A stretch of DNA of 64,000 bases from Kumtagia sp044326205 (GTDB taxonomy: Bacteria > Pseudomonadota > Alphaproteobacteria > Rhizobiales > Rhizobiaceae). The first letter of the stretch is position 1, and the number at the start of each line of letters is the position of its first letter. This document shows positions 41,935-51,133 of the stretch, in pieces. The notes beneath the pieces are model-generated. The model did not search any database. It was given only the letters and a program-made list of their open reading frames with translations, and was not told where the DNA came from. The stretch spans positions 1 through 64,000 of the forward strand of contig NZ_JBIRCY010000034.1 of the NCBI RefSeq assembly GCF_044326205.1, read 5' to 3'. A program made the translations under genes and the position numbers.

Positions 41935-43473
41935 TCAATCCCCGATCTGACTGCTCGAACGCTCGTAGACCGTGGCGCCCGTTTCGGCGTCGGTCCCCAC
42001 CAGGCTGACCTCATAACCCCAAAGCTTGTGGATATGGCGCAACGTGGCGTCGCGGCTGCCTTCCTCCAGCACGATGCCGTCATTGACCTTGTGCTGCAGA
42101 CGCAGGCACCGGTCGCCGAGAAGGTCCACATCGACCACCTGGATGTCCGACCGGTTCGCGCCGATGTCGTAGCTGCGGGCGAGTGCGGCGCGTATCTTCT
42201 CGTAGCCGCGCTCATTGTGAATCGCGCCGACTTCGTATTGCGGTTCCTTCGCGGCGTCGCCCAGAACGAAGAAGCGCCATTTCCTGATCAGGGTCGGGCT
42301 CAGATATTGGCGGATGAAGGACTCGTCGCGGTGATTGGCCCAGGCGTCGAGCAGGGTTTCGCGCCAATTGCCTTTGCCGGCGATGTCGGGAAACCAGTCT
42401 CGATCCTCGGCGGTCGGCTGCGTCGAGATGCGTTGTATGTCCTGCATCAGGTCCAGGCCCAGCGCATAAGGATTGATGCCCGAAAAGCGGGGATCGTCAA
42501 ACGACGGCTGGAAGATCACATTCGAATGGTTGCGCAGGATTTCCAGCATGGCGCCTTCGCTGATCCGGCCACGGTCGAACAGCGTGTTCATGATAGTGTA
42601 GTGGACGAAGGTGGCGCAACCTTCGTTCACAACCTGTGTTTGCCGCTGCGGGTAGAAATATTGCGCGATGACCCGGACGATTCTCAGGATCTCACGCTGC
42701 CAGGGTTCCAGGATCAGGCTGTTCTTTTCCAGGAAATAGAGCAGGTTTTCTTCAGGCAGTTTGAGCGATTTCTTCCGCTCCGACATGATGGAAGCCGTCT
42801 CGCTGGCCTGATCCCCGCTCTTCGAGGCGGGGAGGGTTCGCCATAGATCGTTATAGGAGCGCTCTTCATATTCCAGCCGCTCGCGAAGGCCTTCGCGCTG
42901 CTTTTCCGACGACAGTTTCGGCGGGCGGCGATACCTGAACACGCCCTGTTCCATCAGGGCATGGGCCGCATCGAGGATGGCTTCGACGGCGGCCAGACCG
43001 TGCCGGTCCTCGCAGTGCGCGATATAGCCCTTGGCGAAATCCAGGTAGCTCAGGATCGCGCCGGCGTCGGTCCATTCCCTGAACAGGTAATTGTTCTTGA
43101 AGAAGTGGTTGTGGCCAAGGGCTGCGTGAGCAGTCACGAGGGCCTGCAGCGCCGCGGTATTCTCCTCCATCAGATAAACGATGCACGGATTGGAATTGAT
43201 GACGAGTTCGTAGGCCAGGCCGCGCCCGGCCTTCCGATAAAGCAGATCCTGATAGAGGAAATGCTTGCCGAAGGACCAGTGACGATACATCAGCGGCATG
43301 CCGACGGAGGAGTAGGCATCGAGCATCTGTTCGGACGAGATGATTTCCATCTGAACCGGGTAGATGTCGAGATGAAGCTCGTCGAGCCCGATGGCTTCGA
43401 TGGTTTCGTAGGCGCGCGACAGCGTCTGGAAATCCCAATCGGACGTTGAAAACAGCAAATTGCCTGCCCGCAT
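41935..43473 (-). CDS. spoVR: SpoVR family protein
   Basis: This 512-residue SpoVR/YcgB-type protein carries recognisable blocks LHLDIYPVQMEIISSEQMLDAYSSVGMPLMYRHWSFGK and ATFVHYTIMNTLFDRG. FDDPRFSGINPYALG and a C-terminal domain also match the family. SpoVR proteins were named from Bacillus cortex formation. In Proteobacteria they are stress-induced cytoplasmic proteins of unknown biochemistry encoded with a PrkA kinase and a YeaH protein, exactly as here. It is the last gene of the prkA-yeaH-spoVR operon and starts 15 bases after yeaH. Confidence 0.95.
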   Translation of the reverse strand: MRAGNLLFSTSDWDFQTLSRAYETIEAIGLDELHLDIYPVQMEIISSEQMLDAYSSVGMPLMYRHWSFGKHFLYQDLLYRKAGRGLAYELVINSNPCIVYLMEENTAALQALVTAHAALGHNHFFKNNYLFREWTDAGAILSYLDFAKGYIAHCEDRHGLAAVEAILDAAHALMEQGVFRYRRPPKLSSEKQREGLRERLEYEERSYNDLWRTLPASKSGDQASETASIMSERKKSLKLPEENLLYFLEKNSLILEPWQREILRIVRVIAQYFYPQRQTQVVNEGCATFVHYTIMNTLFDRGRISEGAMLEILRNHSNVIFQPSFDDPRFSGINPYALGLDLMQDIQRISTQPTAEDRDWFPDIAGKGNWRETLLDAWANHRDESFIRQYLSPTLIRKWRFFVLGDAAKEPQYEVGAIHNERGYEKIRAALARSYDIGANRSDIQVVDVDLLGDRCLRLQHKVNDGIVLEEGSRDATLRHIHKLWGYEVSLVGTDAETGATVYERSSSQIGD

Positions 43474-43488
43474 GGACGCGCCCCTTCG

Positions 43489-44796
43489 TCACTTCTTTTG
43501 CACGGCCGATTGCTTGGTGAAGAGTTGCCGGAACACGGGGTAGATGTCGGCGGGCCTGGCGATGCGGCTCATCTGGAAGTTCGGCCACTTCTGATTGATC
43601 GCGCTGTAGGCGCGCCAGAGCGATGTCCCGTTCTCGGTGGCGCCGAAAATGTGGCTCTCGCGTTCGTCGATGATCTCGACATAGGCGAAATACTGGCACA
43701 GGCGCATGATTTCACCGTTGAGAAGCGCGATGCAGCGTTCGGAATCGGTGGCGAAATTGTCGCCGTCCGATGCTTGCGCGGCATAGATGTTCCATTCGCG
43801 GCTGGGATATCGCTCGTCGATGACGCGGCGCATCTCCTCCAGCGCCGTGGAGACGACCGTGCCGCCGCTTTGCGTGCTGTAGAAGAATGTGTCTTCGTCC
43901 ACTTCCTGCGCTTCGTGCGTATGGCGGATGAAGACGATTTCGGTGCGCTCATAGCGCCGCTTCAGGAAGAGGTGGAGCACCACGAAAAAGCGCTTGGCAA
44001 GATCCTTCTCGCGTTCGCCCATCGACCCCGACACGTCCATGAGACAGAACATGACAGCGTTGGCGTTCGGGATCGGCCGGGGGTCGAAGCGGTTGAAGCG
44101 AATGTCCATCGGGTCGATATAAGCGATCCGCCGGCGCCGGCGCTCAAGCCGCTCCAGTTCCGCTCGCAGTTCGGCGATCCGCTGGCGCGCCGCCATGTCA
44201 GGTGAGTCAGCCTCGATCGCTGCGATCTCCTGCGAGATCAAGTCCACCTCATCCTGCTTCGGACGCTTTAGCGCGATCCGGCGGCCATGGCTGTGGCGCA
44301 TGGTGCGGCCGACATTGATGTTGGTGGGAGAGCCGGTCGTGGCAAATCCGGCACGCCGTTGCTTGTAAGCAAGGATTTCTTTCAGATTGAGCTTCACCAG
44401 GTCCGGCAGTTCGAGATCCTCGAAGAAGAGATCGAGCACCTCCTCGCGCGACAGTATGAAGCGAAAGTCGTCTTCCGATTCCTTTCGTGACGGACCCGAC
44501 CCGGCGGCGCCGCCCTGGCCGGACTTGGGGATACGGTCGCCCGGAACGAACTGCTTGTTCCCCGGCAGGACGTGCTGACGGCGCCCGCTGTTCGTCGCTT
44601 CCTGAAATCTCGGTTCGTCCGTCCCCCGCTTCGGCATCGAGACGGCGTGTTCGGCATCGACGTCGGCAATCTTGCCCGTGCGGATCTGATCGCGGATGCT
44701 GCGCTTCAACTCCTCGCGCACACGCCGCAGAAAGCGCTGGCGGTTGCCGAGGCTTTTGTCCTTAGGGTTCAGTCGGCGATCGATGAAGATCGGCAT
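43489..44796 (-). CDS. yeaH: YeaH/YhbH family protein (DUF444, vWA-like)
   Basis: This 435-residue DUF444 protein contains a von Willebrand factor A-like domain with a MIDAS-type motif DVSGSMGEREKDLAKRFF (about 255-272). The N-terminal half is basic and probably disordered around residues 80-110. In enterobacteria YeaH and the kinase YeaG work together in sustained nitrogen starvation and stress. The gene is the middle member of prkA-yeaH-spoVR, 22 bases after prkA. No phosphorylation site can be assigned from sequence alone. Confidence 0.94.
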   Translation of the reverse strand: MPIFIDRRLNPKDKSLGNRQRFLRRVREELKRSIRDQIRTGKIADVDAEHAVSMPKRGTDEPRFQEATNSGRRQHVLPGNKQFVPGDRIPKSGQGGAAGSGPSRKESEDDFRFILSREEVLDLFFEDLELPDLVKLNLKEILAYKQRRAGFATTGSPTNINVGRTMRHSHGRRIALKRPKQDEVDLISQEIAAIEADSPDMAARQRIAELRAELERLERRRRRIAYIDPMDIRFNRFDPRPIPNANAVMFCLMDVSGSMGEREKDLAKRFFVVLHLFLKRRYERTEIVFIRHTHEAQEVDEDTFFYSTQSGGTVVSTALEEMRRVIDERYPSREWNIYAAQASDGDNFATDSERCIALLNGEIMRLCQYFAYVEIIDERESHIFGATENGTSLWRAYSAINQKWPNFQMSRIARPADIYPVFRQLFTKQSAVQKK

Positions 44797-44818
44797 GGAG
44801 CGTCTTCCCCGACCGGTC

Positions 44819-46768
44819 TCAGCCCGCCTTGTTGACCCGCATATACCAATCCACCAGCCGACGGACCTGCCGCTCGGTATAGCCGCGCTGGACCATGCGC
44901 TGCACGAACTCCGTATGCCGCTTTTCCGTCACGCTGTCCTGTTTGGAACCGAAGCTGATCACCGGCAGCAGGTCCTCGACCTGCCCGAACATCCGCTTTT
45001 CGATAACCTCCCGCAGTTTCTCGTAGCTGGTCCAGGACGGGTTTCGCCCCTGGTTGCGGGCCCGCGCCCGCAGGGTGAATTTCACCACCTCGTTGCGAAA
45101 ATCCTTGGGATTGGCGATGCCGGCCGGCTTCTCGATCTGCGACAACTCCTTGTCCAGCACCTCGCGATTGAGGATCTGTCCGGTATCGGGGTCCTTGTAG
45201 TCCTGATCCTCGATCCAGGCATCGGCATAGGCGATATAGCGGTCGAACAGGTTCTGGCCGTATTCGCTGTAGGATTCGAGATAGGCCTTCTGGATTTCGT
45301 GGCCGATGAATTCGGCATAGCGCGCGGCGAGTTCTGACTTGATGAAATCCAGATAGGCCGCCTCGGCCTCCTTCGGGAACTGCTCACGCCGGATCGCCTG
45401 TTCCAATATGTACATCAAATGCACCGGATCGGCGGCCACTTCCCGGGTGTCGTAGTTGAACGTCTGCGACAGTATCTTGAAGGCGAAGCGCGTGCTCACG
45501 CCGGTCATCCCTTCGTCGACGCCGGCCGCGTCGCGGTATTCCTGGACCGACTTGGCCTTCGGATCGGTCTCCTTGAGATTCTCGCCGTCATAGACGCGCA
45601 TCTTGGTGTAAAGCGGTGAATTGTCGTGCTCGGCCAGCCGGGTCGAAACCGTGAAGCGGCTCAGTATGTCCAGCACTTCCGGAGCGCATGGCGCATTGGC
45701 CAGTTCGCTTTCGCGCAGCAGCTTTTCGTAGATCTGGCGTTCTTCGGTGATGCGCAGGCAATACGGCACCTTGACCACCAGGATCCGGTCCAGAAACGCC
45801 TCATTGTTCTTGTTGCTCTTGAATTGCAGCCACTCCGACTCGTTGGAGTGGGCGACGACTATGCCCTGATAGGGAAATGCGCCAAAATTCTCGGTGCCGT
45901 TGTAGCTGCCTTCCTGGGTTGCGGTCAGCAGGGGATGCAGGACCTTGATCGGGGCCTTGAACATCTCGACGAACTCCAGCAATCCCTGCGTCGTCCGGTT
46001 CAATCCGCCGCTGTAGGAATAGGCGTCCGGGTCGGACTGGCTGAAGTTCTCGAGCTGCCGAATGTCGACCTTGCCGACCAGGGCGGAAACGTCCTGGTTG
46101 TTTTCGTCGCCCGGCTCGGTCTTGGCGATGCAGATCTGGCGAAGCCGCGACGGCATCAGCCTCACGACGCTGAACTTGGAAATGTCGCCGGCCAGTTCAT
46201 CGAGCCGCTTGGCTGCCCATGGGGAAACGAGGCCGTTCAGCCGCCGCCGCGCAATTCCGTATTTTTCCTCCAGCAGATCGGCCATGCGCTCGGCATGGAA
46301 CAGCCCGAGAGGCGATTCGAAAATCGGGCTGATCTGGTTGCCGACCTTCAGCGTGTAGATCGGACGCTCTTCCATGAGGCTCTTCAGCCGCTCCGCCAGG
46401 GAGGATTTGCCGCCGCCGACAGGGCCGAGCAGATAAAGGATCTGCTTGCGCTCCTCGAGCCCCTGGGAGGCGTAGCGGAAATAGCCGGCTATACGCTCGA
46501 TCGTGTCTTCCATGCCGTAGAAATCGGCAAAGGAGGGATAGATCTTGATCGTCCTGTTCGCGAAAATGCGGCCGAGCCGCTCATCCCCGCTGGTATCGAC
46601 AAGTTTCGGCTCACCGATGGCTTCGACCATCCGCTCGGGCGCGGAGGCATACATCGATTTATCCTCGCGGCAGCCGAGCAGATATTGCTGGAGGCTCATC
46701 TCCTCCTGGGCCGCGCTCCCATAAATCTCCGAGAAAAGATCGAAGACGTCGGATTCTTTTCCGCGCAT
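44819..46768 (-). CDS. prkA: PrkA-type AAA serine protein kinase (YeaG)
   Basis: This 649-residue PrkA/YeaG protein has an N-terminal AAA domain with P-loop GPVGGGKSS (115-123). The C-terminal region is assigned to a PrkA kinase-like domain. VAHSNESEWLQFKSNKNNEAFLDRI is a highly conserved family block. It leads the operon prkA-yeaH-spoVR, found across Proteobacteria and tied to stationary phase and nitrogen or general stress. An EcfG-type promoter candidate lies 52-76 bases upstream, in keeping with general-stress control. Confidence 0.95.
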   Translation of the reverse strand: MRGKESDVFDLFSEIYGSAAQEEMSLQQYLLGCREDKSMYASAPERMVEAIGEPKLVDTSGDERLGRIFANRTIKIYPSFADFYGMEDTIERIAGYFRYASQGLEERKQILYLLGPVGGGKSSLAERLKSLMEERPIYTLKVGNQISPIFESPLGLFHAERMADLLEEKYGIARRRLNGLVSPWAAKRLDELAGDISKFSVVRLMPSRLRQICIAKTEPGDENNQDVSALVGKVDIRQLENFSQSDPDAYSYSGGLNRTTQGLLEFVEMFKAPIKVLHPLLTATQEGSYNGTENFGAFPYQGIVVAHSNESEWLQFKSNKNNEAFLDRILVVKVPYCLRITEERQIYEKLLRESELANAPCAPEVLDILSRFTVSTRLAEHDNSPLYTKMRVYDGENLKETDPKAKSVQEYRDAAGVDEGMTGVSTRFAFKILSQTFNYDTREVAADPVHLMYILEQAIRREQFPKEAEAAYLDFIKSELAARYAEFIGHEIQKAYLESYSEYGQNLFDRYIAYADAWIEDQDYKDPDTGQILNREVLDKELSQIEKPAGIANPKDFRNEVVKFTLRARARNQGRNPSWTSYEKLREVIEKRMFGQVEDLLPVISFGSKQDSVTEKRHTEFVQRMVQRGYTERQVRRLVDWYMRVNKAG

Positions 46769-46819
46769 GGCTGCCTCACACAGCGGCGGGGTTCATAGTG
46801 AGTCGCCGCCTCTTCATAC

Positions 46820-46844
46820 AACTGCCGGAAAGCCCTCGTGTTCC
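46820..46844 (-). promoter_or_regulatory. EcfG (general stress) sigma-factor promoter candidate for prkA
   Basis: On the minus strand GGAAC (46844-46840) is followed after 16 bases by AGTT (46823-46820). The alphaproteobacterial general-stress sigma factor EcfG recognises GGAAC-N16/17-CGTT, so the match is nine of nine except for the first base of the -10 element. It lies 52 bases upstream of the prkA start. Confidence 0.45.
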
Positions 46845-47099
46845 AATCACTTCGCCGAGAGGCGCCGGATATCCACCGCCCATCATGAGCGGCAAAACAG
46901 TTGCGATATCAGCTATTCAGGATAGAACCTTTGGCTTCACGGCGCCATGATTTTTGTCGAGGCCGGCGCTTCTTTTTGCCGGGGGAAGCAACCCTGGAGC
47001 GAGTTCATTCTCCGCCGGGCCTGGCACAATCCGTGAATTCACGCCACGCATTGCGTCTGGCGAAAGCATACACCAAGATGGCGGTGACTGGGAGCTTGC
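46845..47099. other. Intergenic region between prkA and the polyamine-type transporter
   Basis: Apart from the EcfG-like promoter to its left, this divergent region (46769-47099 as a whole) shows no supported gene. It must contain the promoter of the transporter operon that starts at 47100, but I see no clear -35/-10 pair and no extended palindrome. Confidence 0.5.
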
Positions 47100-47984
47100 A
47101 TGGCCGCGACGACGGGGTGGAGCATCAACGACCGTCGGCTGGCGTGGGCGCTCGCCGCTCCGACCGTCATCCTGCTCGTCCTGCTGATGCTCCTGCCGAT
47201 CGCGGTGATGGCGGCCTACACCTTCTTCACCTTCGTCACCGCGGGCATCGAAGAGGCGACGCTGACATTCGCGAACTGGCAGGAATTCCTCTCCGACAGC
47301 TACTATCACGGCTTCCTTCTGAAGACGGTGCGCGTCGGCATCGTCACCGCGATCATCTGCGCGCTGCTCGGCTACTTCCCGGCCTATTTCATCTGGGCCA
47401 CGAATTTCCGCTACAAATGGCTGCTGCTCCTGCTGCTGATCGTGCCGTTCTGGATCAGCTTCACCATCAGAACCTTTTCCTGGATCCATATCCTCGGCGA
47501 ACAGGGGCTGATCAACGCGACGCTGCTGCATCTCGGCCTTATCAGCGAACCCTTGCGCCTGCTCTACACGGAAGCCGCCGTCATCATGGGACTGGTGCAT
47601 TTCCTGCTGCCCTACATGATCCTCAACGTCTATGTCAGCCTGGAAGGCATCGACCGCAGCCTGATCCTGGCGGCCCGCTCCATGGGCTGCACAAGCGCCC
47701 AGGCGTTTCGCGAAGTGACGCTGCCGCTGTCTTTGCCCGGTCTCGCCGCGGGGTTGCTGCTCTGCTTCGTGCTGGCGGCCGGCAGCTATGTCACGCCGCA
47801 ACTGCTCGGGGGCCCGCGCGACGCGCTGTTCGGCAACCTGATCTATGACACGATCATGGGACAGTTGAACTGGCCGCTCGGCGCGACGCTCTCCATCGTG
47901 CTGTTCATTCTTCTCGGCCTCGTGGCGGTCGCCTACAGCCGCTACATGGGCCTGTCGCAGATCATGAAGGGCATGGGCGCTTGA
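47100..47984 (+). CDS. Spermidine/putrescine-type ABC transporter permease (PotB type)
   Basis: This 294-residue permease of the PotB/PotH group has six predicted membrane segments, the first at about 14-40. The EAA loop is IDRSLILAARSMGCTSAQAFREVTLPLSLPG. It is the first gene of a four-gene importer whose order is permease, permease, binding protein, ATPase. The second permease starts with TTG overlapping this stop codon (TTGA). Substrates of the family include polyamines, opines, mannopine-like and other amino compounds; the actual one is unknown. Confidence 0.91.
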   Translation: MAATTGWSINDRRLAWALAAPTVILLVLLMLLPIAVMAAYTFFTFVTAGIEEATLTFANWQEFLSDSYYHGFLLKTVRVGIVTAIICALLGYFPAYFIWATNFRYKWLLLLLLIVPFWISFTIRTFSWIHILGEQGLINATLLHLGLISEPLRLLYTEAAVIMGLVHFLLPYMILNVYVSLEGIDRSLILAARSMGCTSAQAFREVTLPLSLPGLAAGLLLCFVLAAGSYVTPQLLGGPRDALFGNLIYDTIMGQLNWPLGATLSIVLFILLGLVAVAYSRYMGLSQIMKGMGA

Positions 47985-48814
47985 ACGCGCCGAGCGACGG
48001 TTCGGGCCGTTGGGGCTGGCGGCTCACCTGCGTGATGACGCTTCTGGTCTACATCTTCATGTTCGCGCCGATCGTCGCCACGGTGGTGCTGTCGTTCAAT
48101 GCCTCGATGTTCGGTGGCTTTCCGATCACCGGCTTCAGCCTGCATTGGTACGAAGTGCTGATGCAGAACGAGAACGTGCTGACGGCCTTCCGGACGTCGC
48201 TGTGGATCGCGCTTGCCACCGCCGCGGTTACGACGCTGGTCGGCATCGGGGCGTCGCTGGCGCTGGTGCGCTTCGAATTCCCCGGAAAGTCGGCTGTCAA
48301 TACGCTGGCGATCCTGCCGGCGCTGGTGCCGGAAACCATCCTCGGCGTCGGCCTGCTGGTGATGATCAAGGCGATCGACCAGCCGCGCAGCTATCTCATC
48401 CTGCTTCTCGGCCACATCCTGCTCGCCCTGCCTTTCGTCGTGCTGGTCATCCAGGCGCGGCTGATCGGCATAAGGCGCGTCTATGAGGAAGCGGCGTTGT
48501 CGCTCGGCGCGCCGCGCGGCTCGACTTTTCGCGAGATCACGCTGCCGCTGCTGATGCCGGCGGTGTTCGCCAGCGTGCTGCTCGCCTTCACCATCTCGTT
48601 CGACAACACCACCGCCAGCCTGTTCTGGCGGCCCGCCGGCGTCGAGACGATGCCGACGCAGATATTGTCGATGCTGAAAGTCTCGATCAGCCCGGAAGTC
48701 AACGCTCTGGGCACGTTGATGATCGTGATCACGGTCGGCATACCGCTGCTGGGCGGCCTGGCCGCCAAGCTGCTTTCCGGGTTGAAAACACAAAAGCAAC
48801 AAATGGGAGACTGA
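47981..48814 (+). CDS. Spermidine/putrescine-type ABC transporter permease (PotC type)
   Basis: This 277-residue PotC/PotI-type permease has six predicted membrane segments and the EAA loop VYEEAALSLGAPRGSTFREITLPLLMPA. ISFDNTTASLFWRPAG is the conserved periplasmic loop region of the family. It begins with TTG in a TTGA overlap with the upstream gene. The binding-protein ATG follows two bases after its stop region, so the unit is tightly coupled. Confidence 0.9.
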   Translation: MNAPSDGSGRWGWRLTCVMTLLVYIFMFAPIVATVVLSFNASMFGGFPITGFSLHWYEVLMQNENVLTAFRTSLWIALATAAVTTLVGIGASLALVRFEFPGKSAVNTLAILPALVPETILGVGLLVMIKAIDQPRSYLILLLGHILLALPFVVLVIQARLIGIRRVYEEAALSLGAPRGSTFREITLPLLMPAVFASVLLAFTISFDNTTASLFWRPAGVETMPTQILSMLKVSISPEVNALGTLMIVITVGIPLLGGLAAKLLSGLKTQKQQMGD

Positions 48815-48815
48815 C

Positions 48816-49958
48816 ATGAAACTGACGCAGACCAGAAGACTCGAGAGGTTGACGGAGCGATACGGCAATGGCGACCTGTCGCGCCGCCATTTCCTCGGCC
48901 TGACGGCCGCTGCGGCCGCCGCCGTCGGCATACAGATGCCTTGGATCACGCGGGCCATCGCCGCCGCCACCGAGGTGCGTTTCGACGGCTGGGGCGGTGT
49001 TGTCCAGGAGGCGATCGACAAGTTCGCCTTCCAGCCCTACACGGCCAAATCCGGCGTCAAGGTGGTGCAGGGAACGTTCGGCGACGAGAACGAGATCATC
49101 ACCAAGATGAAGACCTCGAAGGAGGGCGACTACCAGATCATCCACTCGTCCGGCGTCAACTACTACATCAAATACGTCCAGGCCGGCTGGAACTCGGAGA
49201 TCAACGAAGCCAACATACCGAACATGGCCAATGTGCTGACGGCGATGATCGAGCCTTTCCGCAAGATCACGCCGAAACTTTCGGCCGTTCCCTACGACTA
49301 CGGAACCACTGGCCTTGCCTACAACACGACGGTGATCTCGCCCGAGGAGGCCAAGGAAAAGGGCGCAAAACTGCTCGCCGATCCCAAATATGCCGGCAAG
49401 GTCGGCGGCTATGCCGACATGACGACGCGCGTCTGGTACGCCGCGCTGGCGACGGGTCAGGACCCCAACAAGATCGCCGACATGGACGCCGTCTGGGCGA
49501 AGGTTCGTGAGACCCGCGACCTCGCCAAGAAATTCTGGAGTTCCGGCGCCGAACTGATGGACCTGCTGACCAAGGGCGAGATCGTGGTGACGGAGGCCTG
49601 GTCGGGCCGCGTCGCCGCCCTGCAGCAGCAGGGCCAGCCGATCGGCTACCTCGATCCGGCGGGCTCCTATGCCTGGATGGAGGACATGCTGGTGCTGAAG
49701 GGCTCGCCGATGGCGGAGTGCGAGGAGCTGATCAATTTCATGCTCGATCCCGCGACCTCCATCGCGGTGGCGGAGGGCCAGAACTACCCGCCGTCGCTCG
49801 ACCCGACCAAGGTGAAACTCACCGACAAGATCGCCGCCCTGCCGGCCTTCGATCCCACCGGCCAGATGAAGGCGCTGACCTTCGCCGACCCGGTCTACTG
49901 GGCCGAGAACGAGGATGCCTGGACCAAGCAGTGGGACAGGATTTCCAAGGGCGCGTAA
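48816..49958 (+). CDS. Tat-exported polyamine-type substrate-binding protein (PotD/spermidine group)
   Basis: This 380-residue binding protein has a twin-arginine signal SRRHFLGLTAAAAAAVG at about 22-38 and likely cleavage near residue 50. The mature sequence begins TEVRFDGWGGVVQEAIDKFAFQPYTAKSG, typical of the PotD-like proteins for polyamines and related compounds in rhizobia. Further family blocks are VPYDYGTTGLAYNT and EINEANIPNMANV. It is third in the operon, before the ATPase gene. Confidence 0.9.
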   Translation: MKLTQTRRLERLTERYGNGDLSRRHFLGLTAAAAAAVGIQMPWITRAIAAATEVRFDGWGGVVQEAIDKFAFQPYTAKSGVKVVQGTFGDENEIITKMKTSKEGDYQIIHSSGVNYYIKYVQAGWNSEINEANIPNMANVLTAMIEPFRKITPKLSAVPYDYGTTGLAYNTTVISPEEAKEKGAKLLADPKYAGKVGGYADMTTRVWYAALATGQDPNKIADMDAVWAKVRETRDLAKKFWSSGAELMDLLTKGEIVVTEAWSGRVAALQQQGQPIGYLDPAGSYAWMEDMLVLKGSPMAECEELINFMLDPATSIAVAEGQNYPPSLDPTKVKLTDKIAALPAFDPTGQMKALTFADPVYWAENEDAWTKQWDRISKGA

Positions 49959-50035
49959 GGACGCAACCACATGGATCGGCGGGAACCGGGTCGTGAAGGC
50001 CCGGTTCCCTTCCTCGCGGACTTTGAGGGCATTGG

Positions 50036-51133
50036 ATGGACAGTCCGGCGGTCGAATTCCAGGACGTCGACATCGACTACGGCAAATTCAGCGCGGTGAA
50101 GAACTTCTCGCTTTCGATCGGCAAGGGGCGCTTCGTCACGCTGCTCGGACCGTCAGGGTGCGGCAAGACGACGGTGCTGCGCGCCATCGCCGGCCTGGTC
50201 GCGATCTCCGGCGGAAAGATTGCGATCGGCGGCAAGCGCGTCGACCAGGTGCCGATCTACAAGCGCAACATCGGCCTGGTGTTCCAGAATTATGCGCTCT
50301 TCCCGCACAAGACGGTGTTCGACAATGTCGCGTTCGGCCTCAAATACCGCAACGTGCCAAAGGCCGATATTGTCCGCAGGGTTGGTGCCGCGCTGGAGAT
50401 GATCCGGCTTCCCGGCAGCGAGAAGAAACTTCCGCATCAGCTTTCCGGCGGACAGCAGCAGCGCATCGCGCTCGCCCGCGCCATCGTCTTCGAGCCCGAG
50501 GTGCTGCTGATGGACGAGCCGCTTTCGGCGCTCGACGCCAATATGCGCGAGGAGATGCGCGGCGAGATCAAGAAAATCCAGCGCGAGACCGGCATCACGG
50601 CGATCTTCGTGACGCACGACCAGGAAGAGGCGCTGGCGATGTCGGACCAGATCGTCGTCATGAACGCCGGCCGCATCGAGCAGATTGGAACTCCGAGCGA
50701 GGTCTACGAGCAACCCGAAACCAGTTTTGTCGCGAGCTTTCTCGGCAAGGCAAACATCGTCACGGGCACCGTTGCGTCCGTTGTCCAAGGTGTTGCTGCT
50801 ATCTCCATTGCCGGCGACAGGACGCTCGAGGTCGAGGCGCCCGATCGTCTCAAACCTGGCGAAACGGTCCAACTCGTCATCCGGCCGCAACGCCTGAAAA
50901 TCGCTGCCGCGAATAACACGGCGGCCGCCAACTCTTTTCCGGCACGCGCCATCTCGGCCGCTTATCTCGGCGGCAACGCCGCCTACGAGGTCGACGTGGG
51001 CGGATCGCTGGTTCTTCGGGCCGTCAATCCGATCGCCGGACAGCTCTGGCCTGAGGGAGCAGACATTTCAGTTTGCTTCGATCCGCAGGGCTGCGTCTTG
51101 CTCGACCCCGCGAGCGGCAGAAGATTATCATAG
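50036..51133 (+). CDS. Spermidine/putrescine-type ABC transporter ATPase (PotA type)
   Basis: This 365-residue ATPase has Walker A GPSGCGKTT, signature LSGGQQQRIALARAI, Walker B LLMDEPLSALD and switch FVTHDQEEA, all intact. A TOBE domain forms the last 90 residues or so. It is separated from the binding-protein gene by 77 bases, more than the other joints of the operon. The gene ends before a GC hairpin (CTCCGC 51172-51177 with GCGGAG 51183-51188) that lacks a T-run and may end the message. Confidence 0.92.
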   Translation: MDSPAVEFQDVDIDYGKFSAVKNFSLSIGKGRFVTLLGPSGCGKTTVLRAIAGLVAISGGKIAIGGKRVDQVPIYKRNIGLVFQNYALFPHKTVFDNVAFGLKYRNVPKADIVRRVGAALEMIRLPGSEKKLPHQLSGGQQQRIALARAIVFEPEVLLMDEPLSALDANMREEMRGEIKKIQRETGITAIFVTHDQEEALAMSDQIVVMNAGRIEQIGTPSEVYEQPETSFVASFLGKANIVTGTVASVVQGVAAISIAGDRTLEVEAPDRLKPGETVQLVIRPQRLKIAAANNTAAANSFPARAISAAYLGGNAAYEVDVGGSLVLRAVNPIAGQLWPEGADISVCFDPQGCVLLDPASGRRLS

